The position numbers were made by a program, and so were the translations under genes. From assembly GCF_020216025.1 (NCBI RefSeq), contig NZ_JAIWNC010000026.1, positions 62,001 to 126,000 on the forward strand: a stretch of DNA of 64,000 bases, given 5' to 3'. How positions within the stretch are numbered: position 1 is the first letter of the stretch; the number at the start of each line of letters is the position of its first letter. This DNA comes from Jidongwangia harbinensis (lineage in GTDB: Bacteria > Actinomycetota > Actinomycetes > Mycobacteriales > Micromonosporaceae). The notes below the pieces were generated by a model, which saw only the letters and a program-made list of their open reading frames with translations, had not been told where the DNA came from and did not search any database. Below are positions 31,440-39,968 of this stretch, piece after piece.

Positions 31440-32654
31440 ATGATCGACCAAGCCAAGGTACGAGTCCTGCTGCTGGAGAGCATCCATGCCGACGCGGTCG
31501 CGCGGTTCGAGGCGGAGGGTTACCAGGTCGAGTCCGTACGCAACGCGCTGGACGAGGCCGAGCTGATCGAGCGCCTGGACGGGGTGCAGCTGCTCGGCAT
31601 CCGCTCCAAGACCAAGGTCACCGCGAAGGTTCTGGAGGCCGCGGACAGCCTGGTGGCGATCGGCGCGTTCTGCATCGGTACCGACCAGATCGACCTGACC
31701 GCGGCCGCCTCGCACGGCATCGCCGTGTTCAACGCGCCGTTCTCCAACACCCGCTCGGTGGTCGAGCTGGCGGTCTCCGAGATCATCGCGCTGACCCGCC
31801 GGCTGACCGAGAAGAACGCCGGGATGCACAACGGCGTCTGGGACAAGGCCGCCGACGGCAGCCACGAGATCCGCGGCCGGCGGCTCGGCATCGTCGGGTA
31901 CGGCAACATCGGCACCCAGCTCTCGGTGCTCGCGGAGAACCTGGGCATGCACGTGTCCTTCTACGACACCGCGGACAAGCTGGCCCTCGGCAACGCCCAG
32001 CGCTGCGCCAGCCTGGACGAGTTGCTCGAGGTCTCCGACGTGGTGACGCTGCACGTGGACGGCCGGCCCGGCAACGCCGGCTTCTTCGGCGCCGAGCAGT
32101 TCGCCAAGATGCGCCCGGGCAGCATCTTCCTCAACCTCTCCCGCGGCATCGTGGTGGACCACGTGGCGCTGCGCGAGTCGCTGGTCGGCGGCCACCTGTC
32201 CGGCGCGGCGGTGGACGTGTTCCCGACCGAGCCGAAGGGCCGCGGCGACGAGTTCGTGTCCGAGCTGCGCGGGCTGCCGAACGTCATCCTCACCCCGCAC
32301 ATCGGCGGCTCCACCGAGGAGGCGCAGTCCGACATCGGCGACTTCGTGGCCAACAAGCTGGTGCACTTCGTGCAAGAGGGCAACACCACGCTGAGCGTCA
32401 ACCTGCCCAGCGTCGCCCTGCCGCAGCAGCCCGCCATGAGCCGCGTCGTGCACGTGCACATCAACATGCCCGGCGTGCTCGCCCAGGTGAACAGCATCCT
32501 GGCCGAGCACCAGGTGAACGTCGAGGGCCAGCTGCTGAGCACCCGCGGCGAGTACGGCTACCTGATCACCGACATCAGCGGCGACTACAGCGACGCGGTG
32601 CTCGACCGGCTGCGCGGCATGGACCAGACGGTCCGCCTGCGGGTGCTGTCATGA
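31440..32654 (+). CDS. serA: D-3-phosphoglycerate dehydrogenase
   Basis: A 404 aa enzyme catalysing the first step of serine biosynthesis, NAD-dependent oxidation of 3-phosphoglycerate. It has the substrate loop RSKTKV, the NAD-binding GIVGYGNIGTQ (near residue 155), the active-site Arg in NLSRGIVVD, and catalytic His in LTPHIGGSTEEAQ. A C-terminal ACT domain (from about 325, HVHINMPGVLAQVNSIL) marks the E. coli-type serine-sensitive form, not the longer form with an intervening domain found in mycobacteria. ATG 31440 is preferred to GTG 31437. Confidence 0.95.
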   Translation: MIDQAKVRVLLLESIHADAVARFEAEGYQVESVRNALDEAELIERLDGVQLLGIRSKTKVTAKVLEAADSLVAIGAFCIGTDQIDLTAAASHGIAVFNAPFSNTRSVVELAVSEIIALTRRLTEKNAGMHNGVWDKAADGSHEIRGRRLGIVGYGNIGTQLSVLAENLGMHVSFYDTADKLALGNAQRCASLDELLEVSDVVTLHVDGRPGNAGFFGAEQFAKMRPGSIFLNLSRGIVVDHVALRESLVGGHLSGAAVDVFPTEPKGRGDEFVSELRGLPNVILTPHIGGSTEEAQSDIGDFVANKLVHFVQEGNTTLSVNLPSVALPQQPAMSRVVHVHINMPGVLAQVNSILAEHQVNVEGQLLSTRGEYGYLITDISGDYSDAVLDRLRGMDQTVRLRVLS

Positions 32655-32697
32655 GCGCGGCGAGGCGGCCGACCGGACGGCGCGGCGGAGGCGAGCG

Positions 32698-34053
32698 GTG
32701 AGCGACCTGGAGGACCGGCTGCGGGAGATCGTCGGCGCGCCGCACGTCGCGGTCGATGAGGACCTGAAGTCGCAGTACGAGACGGACTGGACCCGGCGCT
32801 TCACCGGCGAGGCCCGCTGCGTGGTGCGCCCGGCGAGCACCGCGGAGGTCGCCGCGGTGGTGCGTACCTGCGCGGACGCGGGCGTGCCGATCACCGTGCA
32901 GGGCGGCAACACCGGTCTGGTCGGCGGCGCCGTGCCGGCCGGCGGCGAGGTGCTGCTGAACCTGGGGCGGCTCACTGCCCTGGACGACGTGGACGTGCTG
33001 GAGGGTCAGGTCACCGCGGGTGCCGGCGTGACGCTGGAGAAGCTGCAGCAGCACGCCCGTCCGCACGGCCTGGACGTGGGCGTGGACCTGGCGGCCCGGT
33101 CGGCCGCCACGGTCGGCGGCCTGGTGGCGACGAACGCCGGCGGGCTGCGGGTGGTCCGTTACGGCAGCATGCGCGAGCAGCTCACCGGGATCGAGGCCGT
33201 CCTCGCGGACGGCACGGTGGTGAGCCGGCTGGGCGGTCTGGCCAAGGACAACACGGGGTACGACCTGACCCAGCTGCTGGCCGGCAGCGAGGGCACGCTC
33301 GCGGTGATCACCAAGGTGCGGCTGCGCCTGGTGCCGCTGCTGCCGGCCCGGGCCGTGGCGCTGGTGGCGGTCGCCGGGGTACCGGCCGCGCTGCAGTTGC
33401 TGGCCGCCGCGCGGGCCGGGCTGCCGTCGCTGTCCGCGGCCGAGCTGTTCCTGGCCGAGGGCCTCGATCTGGTACGCGCACACGGCAAGCTGGCGGCACC
33501 GTTCGCCGAGTCGTACCCGGCGTTCGTGGTGCTGGAGTGCTCGGCCCGGACCGACCCCACCGACGAGTTGCTCGAGGTGCTCGGCGAGTGCCCGGCGGTC
33601 GAGGATGCCACGGTGGCGTCGGACGCGACCGGCGTGGCGAAGCTGTGGGCGTACCGCGAGACGCACACCGAGGCGATCAGCGCCGCCGGGCTGCCGGTGA
33701 AGCTGGACGTCAGCGTGCCGCTGCGCGAACTGTCCGGCCTGGTCGACGACCTTCCGGGCACCGTGTCGGCGGCCGCGCCCGGCGCCCGCGTGATCATCTT
33801 CGGGCACCTCGGCGAGGGCAACCTGCACGTCAACGTGCTGGACGCGGGCGCCGACGCGGAACAGGTCAGCGACGCGGTGCTGCGCCTGGTCGCCCAGCGG
33901 CGCGGCAGCATCAGCTCGGAGCACGGCGTGGGCCGGGCGAAGACCCGGTGGCTGTCGCTGTCCCGCTCGGACGCCGAGATCGCCGCGATGCGCCGGATCA
34001 AGGGCGCCCTGGACCCGGCCGGCACGTTGAATCCGGGCGTGCTGCTGAACTAA
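32698..34053 (+). CDS. FAD-linked 2-hydroxyacid oxidase/dehydrogenase (GlcD/D2HGDH-like)
   Basis: A 451 aa flavoprotein of the VAO family. The N-terminal PCMH-type FAD domain holds VQGGNTGLVGGAVP and AARSAATVGGLVATNAGG. The C-terminal FAD-oxidase domain holds VIIFGHLGEGNLHVNV and ISSEHGVGRAK, both conserved in D-lactate, glycolate and D-2-hydroxyglutarate dehydrogenases. It follows serA by 43 bp on the same strand. Since SerA can make D-2-hydroxyglutarate as a by-product, a D-2-hydroxyglutarate dehydrogenase role is attractive but inferred. GTG 32698 has GGAGG about 9 nt upstream. Confidence 0.9.
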   Translation: MSDLEDRLREIVGAPHVAVDEDLKSQYETDWTRRFTGEARCVVRPASTAEVAAVVRTCADAGVPITVQGGNTGLVGGAVPAGGEVLLNLGRLTALDDVDVLEGQVTAGAGVTLEKLQQHARPHGLDVGVDLAARSAATVGGLVATNAGGLRVVRYGSMREQLTGIEAVLADGTVVSRLGGLAKDNTGYDLTQLLAGSEGTLAVITKVRLRLVPLLPARAVALVAVAGVPAALQLLAAARAGLPSLSAAELFLAEGLDLVRAHGKLAAPFAESYPAFVVLECSARTDPTDELLEVLGECPAVEDATVASDATGVAKLWAYRETHTEAISAAGLPVKLDVSVPLRELSGLVDDLPGTVSAAAPGARVIIFGHLGEGNLHVNVLDAGADAEQVSDAVLRLVAQRRGSISSEHGVGRAKTRWLSLSRSDAEIAAMRRIKGALDPAGTLNPGVLLN

Positions 34054-34054
34054 G

Positions 34055-34107
34055 GCCTGTTTCGGAACCCGGCCACGCCGTAGCCCTGGCCGGGTTCCGA
34101 AACAGGC
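34055..34107. terminator. Bidirectional terminator, perfect 21-bp hairpin
   Basis: A stem of 21 perfect base pairs (34055-34075 with 34087-34107) encloses an 11-nt loop, between convergent genes that stop at 34053 and 34108. There is no long T run, as is usual in GC-rich actinobacteria. Confidence 0.9.
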
Positions 34108-35622
34108 TTAGGACGTGCGCACCGCCAGCAGGGTGAGGCGGGCGGCTGCGTCGACGTCGTACCGGTTCGGCGCCGCCCAGTCCTTGGGCGTCAGCGTGGA
34201 GCCGGCGGGCACGTCGCGCAGCGTCCGCTCGCCGGCGGTGACGGTCTTGGCGCCGCCTCCGACCTGCACCCGGACCGGGTTGCCGGACGGCGAGGTGACG
34301 GACAGGTCGTCGATGGCGCCGGTGACCCGGACCGGCACCGTGCCGGTCGGCTGGGCGAGCGTCAGGTCCACGCGGCGGGTGCCGCCGGCCAGGTCCACGG
34401 AGCTGACCCGGCCGCCGGTGAGGTCGAGGATCTGCTCGTCGGCCGCCCCGACGAACCGCAGGCTCCAGGTGATCTTCGTGCTGAGCAGCACCTCGACGGC
34501 GCCGCTGGTGCGCTCGCCGTCCGAGGAGAGCTGTAGCTGCACCCGGTCGTCGCTGACCACCGGCTGCGGCACGGTGCCAGCCTCGTCGGCGGCGGTGATC
34601 CGGTACAGGTCGTCCCCGAGGTCCTGGGTGCGCACCGTGACCTTGGTGGTGGCCGCGGCCATCTCGAAGCTGGCGGCGGTCCGGCCGGCCAGCGGCGCGG
34701 TGGCGACGTTGTCCTGGCGGGCGGTGCCGGCACCGAGCCGGAGCACGGAGGTCAGGTCGCTGTCCGGGCCGGCGAAGAACACCACGCCGGCGAGTCCGCC
34801 GGCGAGCAGCACCACGGTGCTGAGCGCGACGGTGGCGATGGTGACCGCGCGGGAGCGGTGCGGGACGGCGCCGGACGGCGCCTCCTGCGGGCCGGCGGAC
34901 GGGGCGTGGTCGCCGCGGCCGGCCCGGTGCGGCCGGATCTCGCGGCCTTCGCCGCCCAGGACATCGCCGACGCCGGGTACGCCGGACGGCGGCGTGTGCG
35001 CGGCCCCCAGCCACCGGACCGGGGACGGGGCATTGGCGTCCCACGGTTCCCCGCCCGGTTCCGCCGCCGCGCCGAACGCTCCGGCCGGCGCTGAGGCGTT
35101 GCCCGGCCCGTCGAACGCTCCCGCCGGGGAGGTGGAGGTGCTGCGCGGCCCACCGAACGCTCCGGCCGGTGCGGTGGAGGTGCTGCGCGGCCCGCCGTAG
35201 GGGCCGGCCGGCGACGTGGGCGCGTTGCGTGGCCCGCCGATGGGCTCGTCGGTCACGCCGAACGAGATCCGGCTCGGTGCGGTCGTGGAGGCCGGCACGA
35301 GAAGCTCCTGCGGGCCTGCGGCCGGACGGTCGGAGTCGTCCACTTTGGGCAGTTCGCCGAATGTTTCCCAGACCGCTTCGTTTCCCCCGGAATTGTCGGA
35401 AGGTGCGAAGGCGTCCCAACCGTCCGGTTGCTGGGACGCGCTCCGGCCCTCGTCCGGGAAGGAGTTGACCGCGGGTGGCCGCCGGAACGGCGCACCCGCC
35501 GGACGGTGCTGGATCTCGTCCCGGTGCGCCCAATGGGCTCCGGAGGTGGACGGCAGGTCGGCCAGGGCCACATCGGACGGTCCGCGGACGTTCGCGGCGT
35601 CATCGGCAGGTGCAGGTTCCAC
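34108..35622 (-). CDS. Single-pass membrane protein with repeat-rich cytoplasmic region
   Basis: A 504 aa protein. Residues 1-255 are disordered and rich in Pro, Gly, Ala and Ser, with four copies of a 13-14 residue unit (GGPRSTSTAPAGAF). A single membrane helix (about 262-287, SRAVTIATVALSTVVLLAGG) follows. The outer part of about 215 residues is all-beta, with many Val/Thr strands, similar in style to DUF4097 or LiaF-like sheets. The function is unknown. An envelope sensor or scaffold would fit. GTG 35622 has GGAGGACAT about 5 nt upstream. Confidence 0.75.
   Translation of the reverse strand: MEPAPADDAANVRGPSDVALADLPSTSGAHWAHRDEIQHRPAGAPFRRPPAVNSFPDEGRSASQQPDGWDAFAPSDNSGGNEAVWETFGELPKVDDSDRPAAGPQELLVPASTTAPSRISFGVTDEPIGGPRNAPTSPAGPYGGPRSTSTAPAGAFGGPRSTSTSPAGAFDGPGNASAPAGAFGAAAEPGGEPWDANAPSPVRWLGAAHTPPSGVPGVGDVLGGEGREIRPHRAGRGDHAPSAGPQEAPSGAVPHRSRAVTIATVALSTVVLLAGGLAGVVFFAGPDSDLTSVLRLGAGTARQDNVATAPLAGRTAASFEMAAATTKVTVRTQDLGDDLYRITAADEAGTVPQPVVSDDRVQLQLSSDGERTSGAVEVLLSTKITWSLRFVGAADEQILDLTGGRVSSVDLAGGTRRVDLTLAQPTGTVPVRVTGAIDDLSVTSPSGNPVRVQVGGGAKTVTAGERTLRDVPAGSTLTPKDWAAPNRYDVDAAARLTLLAVRTS
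35073..35237. repeat. Imperfect 39-42 bp in-frame repeat
   Basis: Four units begin at 35073, 35112, 35154 and 35196, each cgaacgctccggccggtg-like. They are in frame with the minus-strand gene and encode GGPRSTST(A/S)PAGAF variants. Confidence 0.8.
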
Positions 35623-35736
35623 GCGATGTCCTCCAAATCGCGCCGGCGCCGGCGTTCTGCTCCCGGCACTCCGCGATGTGGTACGTACCGCGGCCGCTAA
35701 CGGATGAGTGAGGACGTGAATTACTCTGCGTTACCG

Positions 35737-36378
35737 CTACTGGATGAGGCCCCGCTGGCGCGCCGCCGCGACGGCCTCCAGCTGGCTGTGCACGCCCAGC
35801 TTCGCGAGCAGCGCCTTCACGTGCCCGCGGCAGGTGTGCACGCTGATCCCCAGCCGCCGGGCGATGGCGCGCGGGTCCAGCCCGGCGGCCATCAGCTCCA
35901 GCACCTCGTGTTCACGCGCGGTCAGGCCGCCGGGACGCGGGCCGACCACCGGCGCGGTGCTGCGCAGCAGCCGGGCCAGGATGTCGGTGGAGACCGTCAT
36001 GCCGCCGCCGTGCGCCGTGTGCACCGCGTTCAGCACGTCGCCGAGCGGGCCGTTCTTGGTCAGGAAGCCGGCCGCACCGGCCGCGGTGGCGCGCCCCACC
36101 AGGGCGGCCTCGTTGCTGGCGGTCAGCACCACCACCCGGGTGTCCGGCCAGCGGTGGCGCATCAGTTCCGCGATGGCGATGCCGTCGGTGTCGGACAGCT
36201 CCGGGTCGAGCAGGACCACGTCCGGTCGCAGCTCGGCGACCAGGTGCAAAGCCTCCTGCCCGGTCCGGGCGTGCCCCACGTAGCTCAGGTCGGGCTGGCC
36301 CCGCAGCGCCTCGCCCAGAACATCCACGAAGGTCTGGTGGCCGTCTACGACGAGCACGGTGATCGCCGTGTCACCCAT
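35737..36378 (-). CDS. NarL/LuxR-family response regulator
   Basis: A 213 aa regulator. Its receiver domain has the phospho-acceptor Asp in VVLLDPELSDTDG and Lys in FLTKNG, but the N-terminal acidic pair reads VDGHQ, with one acid replaced by Gly, so phosphorylation may be altered. The LuxR helix-turn-helix (GLTAREHEVLELMAAGL, IARRLGISVHTCRGHVKALLAKLG) is complete. No histidine kinase adjoins it, so it is an orphan. ATG 36378 follows GGGAGG. Confidence 0.92.
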   Translation of the reverse strand: MGDTAITVLVVDGHQTFVDVLGEALRGQPDLSYVGHARTGQEALHLVAELRPDVVLLDPELSDTDGIAIAELMRHRWPDTRVVVLTASNEAALVGRATAAGAAGFLTKNGPLGDVLNAVHTAHGGGMTVSTDILARLLRSTAPVVGPRPGGLTAREHEVLELMAAGLDPRAIARRLGISVHTCRGHVKALLAKLGVHSQLEAVAAARQRGLIQ

Positions 36379-36774
36379 TCGCCACCTCCCTAGAACAGTC
36401 GCCGAAGTCTATGGTTGCGCACTGCGTTTTCCCGCCGTATTAACAGTCGAATCCCGTCCGCGAGGCGGCACCGATCGGCCGGTACGCCCGCCGGGCGGAT
36501 GAGGCCGACCGGTTGGGGTAACAGGTCTTTCGGCGGAGTGACCCCCTCACCGCCGACCGGGGCGGCGCGGGACATCCTTGCATTGCTGGCGCTCCATGGC
36601 GAGATGCACCGGTGCGCGCCGGGGCGGACCTCCGACCACCGTGGAGGGTTATCTGCCCCTTTTGCGGCGCGTCTCACCTGGCCCCGGCGGCCCGCGGACA
36701 TTCCACCCACCAAGCACAACGTGACACGACTCATATCGGACGCGACCGGTCCCGGGAGGGACGACAATCGCGCC
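36379..36774. other. 396-bp intergenic region, no gene seen
   Basis: This gap lies between the divergent LuxR regulator and the methyltransferase. Frames crossing it have poor codon bias. It holds a weak AT-rich strip near 36400-36440 that may contain the regulator's promoter. I see no repeat or RNA structure worth calling. Confidence 0.5.
36763..36774 (+). promoter_or_regulatory. Probable leaderless promoter of the methyltransferase
   Basis: GACAAT at 36763-36768 deviates from TANNNT at one base and lies 6 nt before GTG 36775, where family homology begins. Confidence 0.4.
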
Positions 36775-37392
36775 GTGATCGCGACCGCACTGGTACCCGT
36801 ACCCCTGGCTCCGGAGATCTCCCTGCACCTGGCCGACCGGTCGGTGGGGCTGTTCGATCTGACCGGCGGCGAGTTCCGCAGCGAGCAGCCGCCGCCGTTC
36901 TGGGCGTTCGTCTGGGCCGGCGGGCAGGCGCTGGCCCGGTTCCTCCTCGACCACCCCGAGGCGGTCCGCGGCAGGCGCGTCCTGGACCTGGCGACCGGCT
37001 CCGGGGTGGCGGCGATCGCCGCGGCCCGGGCGGGTGCCGCCGAGGTCGGCGCGGAGGACGTGGATCCGGCCGCGGTGGCCGCCGCGCGGCGGAACGCCAC
37101 GGCCAACGGCGTCACGCTCGCCGCAGCCGTGCCGGAGCCGGACGTGGTGCTGGCCGGGGACGTGTTCTACAGCCCCCGGGTGGCCGGCGAGATGACCGGG
37201 TTGTTGCGCGCGGCCCGGGACCGGGACGCCCGCGTGCTGGTTGGCGACCCCGGCCGTGGGTACTTCCCGTCTCGGTTGTTCGACCGGTTGGCGGAGTATC
37301 CGGTACCGGTGCCGGCCGCCCTGGAGGACGCGGAGACGCTGGTCACCGGCGTGTGGGAGATGCGGAACACACTACGTTCATCAACCAACTAG
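36775..37392 (+). CDS. Class I SAM-dependent methyltransferase (METTL23/nicotinamide MTase-like)
   Basis: A 205 aa Rossmann methyltransferase with VLDLATGSGVAAIAAARAGA (SAM motif I), VGAEDVDPAAVAAARRNA (motif II) and the DxVLAGDVFYSP post-motif typical of METTL21/23-like protein-lysine or small-molecule methyltransferases. FWAFVWAGGQALARFLL just before motif I is also typical. The GTG start is supported by a near-consensus -10. Its stop overlaps the palindrome upstream of the marR gene. Confidence 0.85.
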   Translation: MIATALVPVPLAPEISLHLADRSVGLFDLTGGEFRSEQPPPFWAFVWAGGQALARFLLDHPEAVRGRRVLDLATGSGVAAIAAARAGAAEVGAEDVDPAAVAAARRNATANGVTLAAAVPEPDVVLAGDVFYSPRVAGEMTGLLRAARDRDARVLVGDPGRGYFPSRLFDRLAEYPVPVPAALEDAETLVTGVWEMRNTLRSSTN

Positions 37393-37401
37393 TTGTAGGC
37401 T
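37386..37401 (+). promoter_or_regulatory. Palindrome and -10 upstream of the marR-efflux operon
   Basis: The perfect palindrome CAACTAGTTG (37386-37395) abuts a TANNNT -10, TAGGCT (37396-37401). A related half-site, ATCTAGTCG, lies about 15 bp further on. Its position suits autorepression by the MarR protein encoded downstream. Confidence 0.6.
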
Positions 37402-37444
37402 GCACGCATCTAGTCGTCGACCCCAGGCAACGGACGGAACGAAC

Positions 37445-37915
37445 GTGGAACCGGACAGCACCACCCGCCTCGCCAGTGAGCTGACGCGATTCGCCCGACT
37501 CGGCGGTCGTGCCAAGGCGATGATGAGCACCGGCGACTTCGGCGCCGAGTTCTCGGCGCTGATGCTGTTGTTCCCGCTGAGCAGCCACGGGCCGATGCGG
37601 ATCACCGACCTCGCCGAGATCAAGGGTGCCGACCCGTCGACGGTCAGCCGGCAGGCGGCGCAACTGGTCAAGGCGGGCCTGGCGCGACGGGAGGCAGATC
37701 CGGCCGACGGCCGAGCCTCCCGGCTGGCCGTCACCGACCGCGGCGACGACGCCTGCCGCCACCTGCACGAGGCACGCCACGCGCTGCTCAGCCGCGTACT
37801 CAGCGACTGGCCGGAGGACCGCGTCGACGCGTTCGTCGACCTGTTCGCCCTGTTCAACAGCTCCGTCGAGGAACTCCTGCGCAGCCCCTCGACCGCATCA
37901 CGGGAGACCTCATGA
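37445..37915 (+). CDS. MarR family transcriptional regulator
   Basis: A 156 aa MarR protein. The winged helix is clear: MRITDLAEIKGADPSTVSRQAAQLVKAGLARRE, with the wing ADPADGRASRLAVTDRG. Helices at both ends form the dimer interface. GTG 37445 was chosen by family length. The ribosome site is weak. Its TGA overlaps the transporter's ATG, so it is the expected repressor of that transporter, released by a drug or aromatic ligand. Confidence 0.92.
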   Translation: MEPDSTTRLASELTRFARLGGRAKAMMSTGDFGAEFSALMLLFPLSSHGPMRITDLAEIKGADPSTVSRQAAQLVKAGLARREADPADGRASRLAVTDRGDDACRHLHEARHALLSRVLSDWPEDRVDAFVDLFALFNSSVEELLRSPSTASRETS

Positions 37916-39603
37916 GCAATTCCACCACCGCTCCGGCAGCCGGTTCGCCGGCCGCCCGGGCCACCGGGGAGTTCACCCACCGCCAGGTCATCACGGTGCT
38001 GATCGGCCTGATGATGGGCATGTTCCTGGCCGCGCTGGACCAGACCATCATGGCCACCGCGACCCGCACCATCGCCGACGACCTGCAGGGCTTCAACATC
38101 CAGGCGTGGGCCACCACGGCGTTCCTGATCACCTCGACGATCTCCACACCGCTGTACGGCAAGCTCTCCGACATCTACGGGCGGCGGCCGTTCTTCCTGT
38201 TCGCGATCGCCGTGTTCATCGTCGGCTCGATCCTCTGCGGCCTGTCCCAGAGCATGTACGAACTGGCCGCGTTCCGGGCCATCCAGGGCATCGGCGCCGG
38301 CGGCCTGATGTCCCTGGCCCTGGCCATCATCGGCGACATCGTCCCGCCCCGGGAACGCGCCAAGTACCAGGGCTACTTCCTGGCCGTCTTCGGCACCGCC
38401 AGCGTGATCGGCCCGATCCTGGGCGGCTTCTTCGCCGGTGCGGACACCATCCTCTGGGTGGACGGCTGGCGCTGGGTCTTCTACCTGAACGTCCCGATCG
38501 GGATCGCCGCCATGATCGTGGTGGCCCGGGTGCTGCACCTGCCGCACACCCGCACCAACCACCGCATCGACTGGCCCGGCGCGATCGCGCTGGTGGTCGG
38601 CCTGGTGCCGCTGCTCACCGTGGCCGAGCAGGGCCGCGACTGGGGCTGGGGCTCCGGCCGGGCGCTGCTCTGCTACGTCATCGGCGCGGTCGGCCTGGTG
38701 GCGTTCCTGCTGGCCGAGCGGGCGTACAAGGACGAGGCGCTGCTGCCGCTGCGGCTGTTCCGCAACCGCACGGTCGCGGTCGGGTCCGCCTCCAGCACCA
38801 TCCTCGGCATGGCCATGTTCGGTGGCCTGATGACCGTCCCGCTGTACCTGCAGATCGTGAAGGGTGCCTCGCCGACCGTCGCCGGGCTGCAGATGATCCC
38901 GTTCGTGCTGGGCATCATGGCCGGCTCGATCGTGGCGGGTCAGCTCATCGCCCGCACCGGCCGGTACCGCATCTTCCCGATCGTGGGCAGCGTCCTGATG
39001 GCCGCGGCGCTGGGCCTGTTCGCCACCATCGGCGCCGACACCCCGCTCTGGCGGACCATGCTGATCATGCTGCTGATGGGTCTCGGCCTGGGCGGCAACA
39101 TGCAGCCGATGATCACCGCGGTGCAGAACGCGGTCTCTCCGCGGGAGATCGGCGTGGCCACCAGCTCGGTGACGTTCTTCCGCAGCATGGGCGGCACGCT
39201 GGGCACCGCGATCTTCCTGTCCGTGCTGTTCAACGTGCTGCCCGACAAGATCGGGGACGCGTACCGGACGGCCGGGGTGCAGCCACCGTCCGGCCTCGCC
39301 GGGGGCGGTGACCTGAACGACACCTCGTTCCTGAGCGGCCTGCCGGACGCAATCGCGCACCCGTTCAAGGTCGGCTTCTCCGACGGCATCCAGGTCGTGT
39401 ACCTGCTGGCGCTCGCGGTCATGGTGGTCGGCCTCGTGGTGGTCTTCTTCCTGCCGGAGATCCCGCTGTCCATGCGTTCCGCGCAGCAGCAGCGCCTGGA
39501 GGACGCCGCGGCCGGCGCCGCCGCGAACGCGCTGCCGGTGGAGACCACGGGCGGCCCGGCGGACGCCCTGCCCGCGGCCGCGGACCGTCCCGGGCGCGGC
39601 TGA
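37912..39603 (+). CDS. DHA2 family MFS drug:H+ antiporter (EmrB/QacA type)
   Basis: A 563 aa, 14-helix transporter. The DHA2 motif C-like LDQTIMATATRTIADDL is in helix 1. Motif A is GKLSDIYGRRP. RAIQGIGAGGLMSLALAIIGD and GPILGGFF follow the classic pattern. The hydrophilic loop between helices 13 and 14 (GDAYRTAGVQPPSG) and the C-terminal Ala-rich tail are variable. Coupled to MarR by an ATGA overlap, it probably exports toxic compounds. Confidence 0.95.
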   Translation: MSNSTTAPAAGSPAARATGEFTHRQVITVLIGLMMGMFLAALDQTIMATATRTIADDLQGFNIQAWATTAFLITSTISTPLYGKLSDIYGRRPFFLFAIAVFIVGSILCGLSQSMYELAAFRAIQGIGAGGLMSLALAIIGDIVPPRERAKYQGYFLAVFGTASVIGPILGGFFAGADTILWVDGWRWVFYLNVPIGIAAMIVVARVLHLPHTRTNHRIDWPGAIALVVGLVPLLTVAEQGRDWGWGSGRALLCYVIGAVGLVAFLLAERAYKDEALLPLRLFRNRTVAVGSASSTILGMAMFGGLMTVPLYLQIVKGASPTVAGLQMIPFVLGIMAGSIVAGQLIARTGRYRIFPIVGSVLMAAALGLFATIGADTPLWRTMLIMLLMGLGLGGNMQPMITAVQNAVSPREIGVATSSVTFFRSMGGTLGTAIFLSVLFNVLPDKIGDAYRTAGVQPPSGLAGGGDLNDTSFLSGLPDAIAHPFKVGFSDGIQVVYLLALAVMVVGLVVVFFLPEIPLSMRSAQQQRLEDAAAGAAANALPVETTGGPADALPAAADRPGRG

Positions 39604-39643
39604 CCACCGGCCCCGCCCGCACCGCAGCCATGCCGCCGCGCAG

Positions 39644-39655
39644 TAGCGTGGCGGC
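39644..39655 (+). promoter_or_regulatory. Leaderless promoter of the MhuD-like gene
   Basis: TAGCGT at 39644-39649 lies 6 nt before ATG 39656, with no ribosome site. Confidence 0.65.
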
Positions 39656-39958
39656 ATGGCTGTTGTGAAGATCAACGCGATCGATGTGCCCGAGGGCGGC
39701 GGACCCGAGCTGGAACGCCGTTTCGCCGCCCGCCAGGGCGCGGTGGAGAGCGCCCCCGGCTTCCTCGCGTTCGAGCTGCTGCGCCCGGTGGCCGGCGAGA
39801 CCCGGTACTTCGTGTACACCCGGTGGGAGTCCGAGGACGCCTACCAGGCCTGGTCGGCGGGCTCCGGCCGGCAGGCCCACGCGGGCGAACGCAGCCGCCC
39901 GGTGGCGTCCGGCGCCGGCCTGCTGGAGTTCGAGGTGGTCCAGCGGACCGGCGACTGA
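39656..39958 (+). CDS. mhuD: MhuD-like heme-degrading monooxygenase (ABM fold)
   Basis: A 100 aa dimeric ferredoxin-fold protein. The sequence closely follows mycobacterial MhuD: MAVVKINAIDVPEG at the start, FELLRPVAGETRYFV in the middle and LLEFEVV at the end. Asn7, Trp66 and the heme-ligand His75 fall at exactly the MhuD positions. It should open heme to mycobilins and free iron without releasing CO. No heme uptake genes are adjacent. Confidence 0.9.
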   Translation: MAVVKINAIDVPEGGGPELERRFAARQGAVESAPGFLAFELLRPVAGETRYFVYTRWESEDAYQAWSAGSGRQAHAGERSRPVASGAGLLEFEVVQRTGD

Positions 39959-39968
39959 GCCGGCCGCG

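Noticed and set aside
32651..32701. 16-codon frame overlapping the serA stop
   Set aside because: No ribosome site and a length that could occur by chance.
28100..36400. Antibiotic biosynthesis cluster suggested by DrrAB and a phosphotransferase
   Set aside because: No polyketide, peptide or tailoring genes occur between them. The genes are ordinary resistance-type families.
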